From: Blastopirellula sp.
GTDB taxonomy: Bacteria; Planctomycetota; Planctomycetia; Pirellulales; Pirellulaceae
Length of the DNA stretch: 43,384 nucleotides
Reading direction: 5' to 3'
Assembly (NCBI GenBank): GCA_002733575.1
Contig: NVWB01000164.1
Coordinates: forward strand, 1 to 43,384
Shown here: positions 42,907-43,384 of the stretch, piece by piece
How positions within the stretch are numbered: position 1 is the stretch's first letter
Layout: the number at the start of each line of letters is the position of its first letter
Program-made: the position numbers and the translations under genes
Notes under the pieces: generated by a model
The model's database searches: none
Seen by the model: the letters and a program-made list of their open reading frames with translations, nothing else
What the model was told of the DNA's origin: nothing

Positions 42907-42992
42907 TAGCAAGGAAGCATTTTATGGTTTTTGTTGAAAACGTCTTGATGGTGTGATACATTGAAATTCTCTTAACCGTATTATCCTGCAGG
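42906..42992 (+). promoter_or_regulatory. Shared promoter-like leader module, copy P4
   Basis: GTAGCAAGGAAGCATTTT (42906-42923) is identical to P1. TTGTTG (42931-42936), 17 bases, TGATAC (42954-42959). The downstream part (ACATTGAAATTCTC, then CCGTATTATCCTGCAGG) has diverged and lacks the TTTGCGG box. It leads to the esterase gene starting at 43005. Confidence 0.65.
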
Positions 42993-43004
42993 AGTGAACT
43001 AAGC

Positions 43005-43384
43005 ATGCTACGTTTCCCGTTTTTGGCAATTCTATTTGCGGTTGGTTCTTCGATCTCGGTAGCGAAAGAACCAAGCGATACCAACTACGACGAGACAAAA
43101 GTTCCGGCGTACGAACTTCCAGATGCCTTGATCAACAATGCGGGCCAGCCGGTAGGGCGAGACGCATGGGTAGCGTCTCGTCGGGCAGAAGTGCAGCGTC
43201 TATTTGAAGATTCGGTCTATGGAAAAACGCCAACACGAAAACTGGCGGTAACGTACCAAGTGCTTGATAACGATCCCAAGGCACTCGGCGGGCGGGCAAC
43301 ACGCAAACAAATTGCCGCATTCTTTGGCGACCAGAAGTATCGGCTCGACATCTTGTTGTACATTCCCAATAAACCCAAGAAGCC
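43005..43384 (+). CDS. Exported esterase, CE15 glucuronoyl/acetylxylan-esterase-like, N-terminal part
   Basis: The first 126 codons are in the window; the gene continues beyond 43384. ATG 43005 follows GGAG at about 12 bases. A signal peptide (MLRFPFLAILFAVGSSISVAKE) is followed by YDETKVPAYELPDALI, RDAWVASRRAEVQRLFEDSVYGKTP and the strand LDILLYIPNKPKK. This opening is that of planctomycete alpha/beta hydrolases related to carbohydrate esterase family 15, which cleave glucuronate esters or acetyl groups in plant or algal polysaccharide. The catalytic region is outside the window, so the assignment rests on the N-terminal pattern alone. Confidence 0.75.
   Translation, partial: MLRFPFLAILFAVGSSISVAKEPSDTNYDETKVPAYELPDALINNAGQPVGRDAWVASRRAEVQRLFEDSVYGKTPTRKLAVTYQVLDNDPKALGGRATRKQIAAFFGDQKYRLDILLYIPNKPKK

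Overview
The window looks like a chromosomal piece of a planctomycete (Planctomycetota, perhaps a Pirellulales-like lineage; the exact taxon cannot be read from the sequence). The evidence is a DUF1501 protein next to a PSCyt1/DUF1549/DUF1553 cytochrome at the left end (a signature planctomycete pair), signal peptidases with large inserted domains, LptB (so a Gram-negative outer membrane), DUF11-repeat and PQQ-propeller exported proteins, weak or absent Shine-Dalgarno signals at many starts, and long repeat-filled intergenic regions. No tRNA, rRNA, CRISPR array, transposase or phage gene was recognised.

Layout. 1-3.4 kb: DUF1501/PSCyt1 pair and a small membrane protein, on the minus strand. 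3.6-7.1 kb: a D-2-hydroxyacid dehydrogenase, then on the plus strand a CobL-type corrin methyltransferase and a BshB1-like deacetylase separated by a palindromic repeat pair. 7.1-18.7 kb: a long minus-strand run centred on the cell envelope and on translation: CinA/nucleotidyltransferase fusion, ROK kinase, LepA, a membrane protein, a metallophosphatase, two tandem signal peptidase I paralogues, LptB and a methyltransferase. 18.7-26.1 kb: a DMT transporter, a repeat-rich gap, a TPR lipoprotein, a sialate O-acetylesterase, an orphan gene and a sterol-desaturase-type hydroxylase. 26.2-35.7 kb: PQQ-propeller protein, tandem universal stress protein, 2OG-Fe(II) oxygenase, FadL-like porin, DUF11 surface protein and a GspF-like protein. 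35.8-39.6 kb: tyrA overlapping purL, whose product carries two PurS-like domains at its N-terminus. 39.7-43.4 kb: an accessory stretch of small orphan genes, a c-type cytochrome and the start of a CE15-like esterase, with repeats between them.

The most unusual content is non-coding. (1) A module of about 80-130 bp, with a TTGTTG-N17-TGATAC-like promoter core, a conserved downstream hairpin and (in three copies) a TTTGCGG-like box, lies directly upstream of four unrelated genes (25.1, 39.7, 40.8 and 42.9 kb), on both strands. Three of these are small orphans. It looks like a shared, possibly mobile, regulatory leader. (2) At least five families of short palindromes occur, often as inverted pairs 75-200 bp apart, resembling REPINs. 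Two copies of one intergenic backbone (about 19.9-20.3 and 41.4-41.8 kb) carry different palindromes at corresponding positions, which suggests these elements have moved. (3) A direct repeat of about 65 bp flanks the cytochrome c gene.

Coordinates were read by eye, and start codons are choices explained per gene. No database search was run; family names rest on recognised motifs.
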